A stretch of 64,000 nucleotides of DNA from positions 1,550,001 to 1,614,000 of the forward strand of contig NZ_CP042239.1 of assembly GCF_007833215.1 (NCBI RefSeq), read 5' to 3'. This document shows positions 62,620 through 64,000 of this stretch, one piece after another. How positions within the stretch are numbered: position 1 is the stretch's first letter; each line of letters opens with the position of its first letter. The notes beneath the pieces are model-generated. The model did not search any database. It was given only the letters and a program-made list of their open reading frames with translations, and was not told the DNA's origin. The stretch is from Sphingomonas suaedae. GTDB taxonomy: Bacteria > Pseudomonadota > Alphaproteobacteria > Sphingomonadales > Sphingomonadaceae. The position numbers were made by a program, and so were the translations under genes.

Positions 62620-63909
62620 CTATGTCCGCTCGGATAATGTGAACCGAAAATCCTTGGCATTTGGGTCGTCGCCGATCTGGGAAATGCCGGGATCATACAC
62701 GCGGGCGACCAGCTTCCCCTGATCGATCGCCATTTCGAAGCGGCGCATACCGCCAAAGGGCTGCGAGCCGTCGGAGCCAATCGCCGCCTCACTGCGATCA
62801 GCATAGAATCGATGGGCGAAGCCGCGATCGTCGCTTCGCAAATCGCATTTGCCCGCCCCGCGACAGGTTGCCATGCCGCTAAGGGGCACGGTCTTTTTCG
62901 AGATCCCGCGCATTTCAAGCCAGCTATTGACCAGGTTCCCGCGCGCATCCACCGCGATACGTGCTTCAGCAGGATAGGTTTCGCCGCCGATCGCGATCGT
63001 GCCGACATAGGTTTTCCGCCACATTGGCGGTCCAGGCAGCCCGGAAGGCGCGCCATTTGAAAACGCGACGAGATCCCCCCCAGACCCGAGCATGAACGCG
63101 TCAAGATAGTTGCGGGTGCGGTCGCTATTCGCCATCGCGACCACGACTTCCACGCCGGCAAGGTCAAGACCCGCGTTCTTTGCGTCAGCGAACCCTGCCT
63201 TTCGCGCCTCTACGGGATTGGGATAGGAGGGCGCCTTGCCGATCGCGCCAGGCGCGATCAGGACCATTCGCGCCATGCCGCCAGCCGGATCATAGAGGCG
63301 CGTTGCAGAGCGGATCGACGCAACGAATGCCGACTGTGCAAAGCCCCCGTCCCGCTCCGCTCCGCCATCGGCCTTGGCCTGAGAGGCAACGTTGAGCGAT
63401 GCGATCAGCGCTTCGCGATACCCCTCTTTCTGCTCCTTGATCTCATTTGCCGTGCCGCGCCCGAAAAATGTGTCGGACGCCTTGCCGATGGTCGAGTTAT
63501 TCTTCTCCAGTTGCGTGCGCTCGGCTTCGGTCAACGATGGGGCGCAACCGGAGAAGATCAGTTGAGGTGCTGCGCCGGTCGGGGAGGTCAGGAAGACCGT
63601 AACCAACTCGCGCGGCGCCAGATTTCCGGTGTCGCCGGCGACATCCGGGTCGGCAATGGCGAGCAGCGCGTCGCGCAGTCTCGCATTCTTGGCGCTGAAG
63701 TCGGAGCCACCGGTCGATTTCACCAGACTGCTGGGATCGATCAGGATCACTGTTTGACGGCCCGGTCCTGCCAAGCCTTCCACATTGCATGCGCCCATGA
63801 ACTTCTTCGCGGACACGGACTGGCCAGTCTCCTTGGTTTCTGGCGACGACCAGCACCCCGCCAGCAACAGTGCGGCACAGACGCCGACGAACAGATTGCG
63901 CATCGCCAT
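62620..63909 (-). CDS. Large lipoprotein of unknown function (429 aa)
   Basis: Signal MAMRNLFVGVCAALLLAGC with lipobox LAGC. The mature part includes TVILIDPSSLVKSTGG and MARMVLIAPGAIGKAP, which resemble von Willebrand A-type strand/loop sequences, but the MIDAS motif is not clear. Sets with an upstream partial gene (3 bases away) and the glycine-zipper gene as a likely operon. Confidence 0.72.
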   Translation of the reverse strand: MAMRNLFVGVCAALLLAGCWSSPETKETGQSVSAKKFMGACNVEGLAGPGRQTVILIDPSSLVKSTGGSDFSAKNARLRDALLAIADPDVAGDTGNLAPRELVTVFLTSPTGAAPQLIFSGCAPSLTEAERTQLEKNNSTIGKASDTFFGRGTANEIKEQKEGYREALIASLNVASQAKADGGAERDGGFAQSAFVASIRSATRLYDPAGGMARMVLIAPGAIGKAPSYPNPVEARKAGFADAKNAGLDLAGVEVVVAMANSDRTRNYLDAFMLGSGGDLVAFSNGAPSGLPGPPMWRKTYVGTIAIGGETYPAEARIAVDARGNLVNSWLEMRGISKKTVPLSGMATCRGAGKCDLRSDDRGFAHRFYADRSEAAIGSDGSQPFGGMRRFEMAIDQGKLVARVYDPGISQIGDDPNAKDFRFTLSERT

Positions 63910-63912
63910 GCC

Positions 63913-64000
63913 TCAATATCCGCTACTGATATATTTCAGCCGAAGCGGCGACGCCGCCCATTCGCCTGAAGTCATGATCTTGCGGCGGCCTGGATCGAGC
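63913..64000 (-). CDS. C-terminal end of an upstream gene (partial)
   Basis: An open frame enters from the right edge and ends at a TGA at 63915-63913; the last residues are EWAASPLRLKYISSGY. The stop is three bases before the lipoprotein ATG, as expected for an operon. Too little is visible to name it. Confidence 0.4.
   Translation of the reverse strand, partial: LDPGRRKIMTSGEWAASPLRLKYISSGY

Noticed and set aside
1..64000. Insertion sequences, prophage genes, tRNA or rRNA genes.
   Set aside because: No transposase, integrase, phage structural or stable RNA sequence was recognised on either strand.

Overview
The window is a high-GC chromosomal segment of an alphaproteobacterium, most likely a Sphingomonas-type member of the Sphingomonadaceae. 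The assignment rests on gene content and order: an EcfG/NepR/PhyR stress module, argS-SPOR-nagZ-scpAB-tatABC synteny, an NDUFA12 homologue, a GTTC-N7-GTTC LexA box, and a long dcw cluster on one strand. There are no rRNAs, recognisable tRNAs, CRISPR arrays or insertion sequences. Gene density is high and most operon joints are 4-bp stop/start overlaps.

Layout. 1-1855: N-terminal two thirds of glnE. 1.9-6.3 kb: general stress response (GSR) locus with ecfG, phyR, nepR, a histidine kinase with a degenerate ATP-binding domain (PhyP-like), a second NepR-like gene, a 45-residue membrane peptide and an entericidin. Between the kinase and the entericidin lies a candidate EcfG-driven small RNA: a perfect GGAAC-N16-CGTT promoter, a C-rich-loop hairpin and an intrinsic terminator. 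6.3-13 kb: tatCBA, scpBA, nagZ, SPOR protein and argS. 13-18.9 kb: an accessory block (RarD-type transporter, membrane protein, TylF-type methyltransferase, DUF1501/DUF1800 pair, small secreted protein) lying between argS and dgt. 18.9-22 kb: dgt and a large TPR-SPOR protein. 22-41.2 kb: the dcw division and peptidoglycan cluster, read leftwards from mraZ to ftsZ, with a three-repeat MraZ operator and palindromic repeats, one of which lies in frame inside murD.

41.4-64 kb is mixed. It holds cysK, a VapBC pair coupled to a DNA glycosylase gene, and a lasso-peptide-type RiPP cluster at 44.9-48.6 kb: RRE/PqqD-like B1, HPr-kinase-like kinase, asparagine-synthetase-like cyclase and two twin 48-residue precursors ending in serine, with no visible B2 leader protease. 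Next come an SOS-controlled Y-family polymerase, an ECF41 sigma factor with its carboxymuconolactone-decarboxylase partner behind a perfect ECF41 promoter, an orphan ParA, aat, DUF2155, NDUFA12, a secreted hydrolase, a DUF192 lipoprotein, a double cold-shock protein, recX, a fatty acyl-AMP ligase, a GGDEF/EAL protein and two envelope proteins of unknown role.

The two most interesting parts are the GSR locus with its unannotated small RNA and second NepR, and the compact kinase-containing lasso cluster with unusually short predicted cores.
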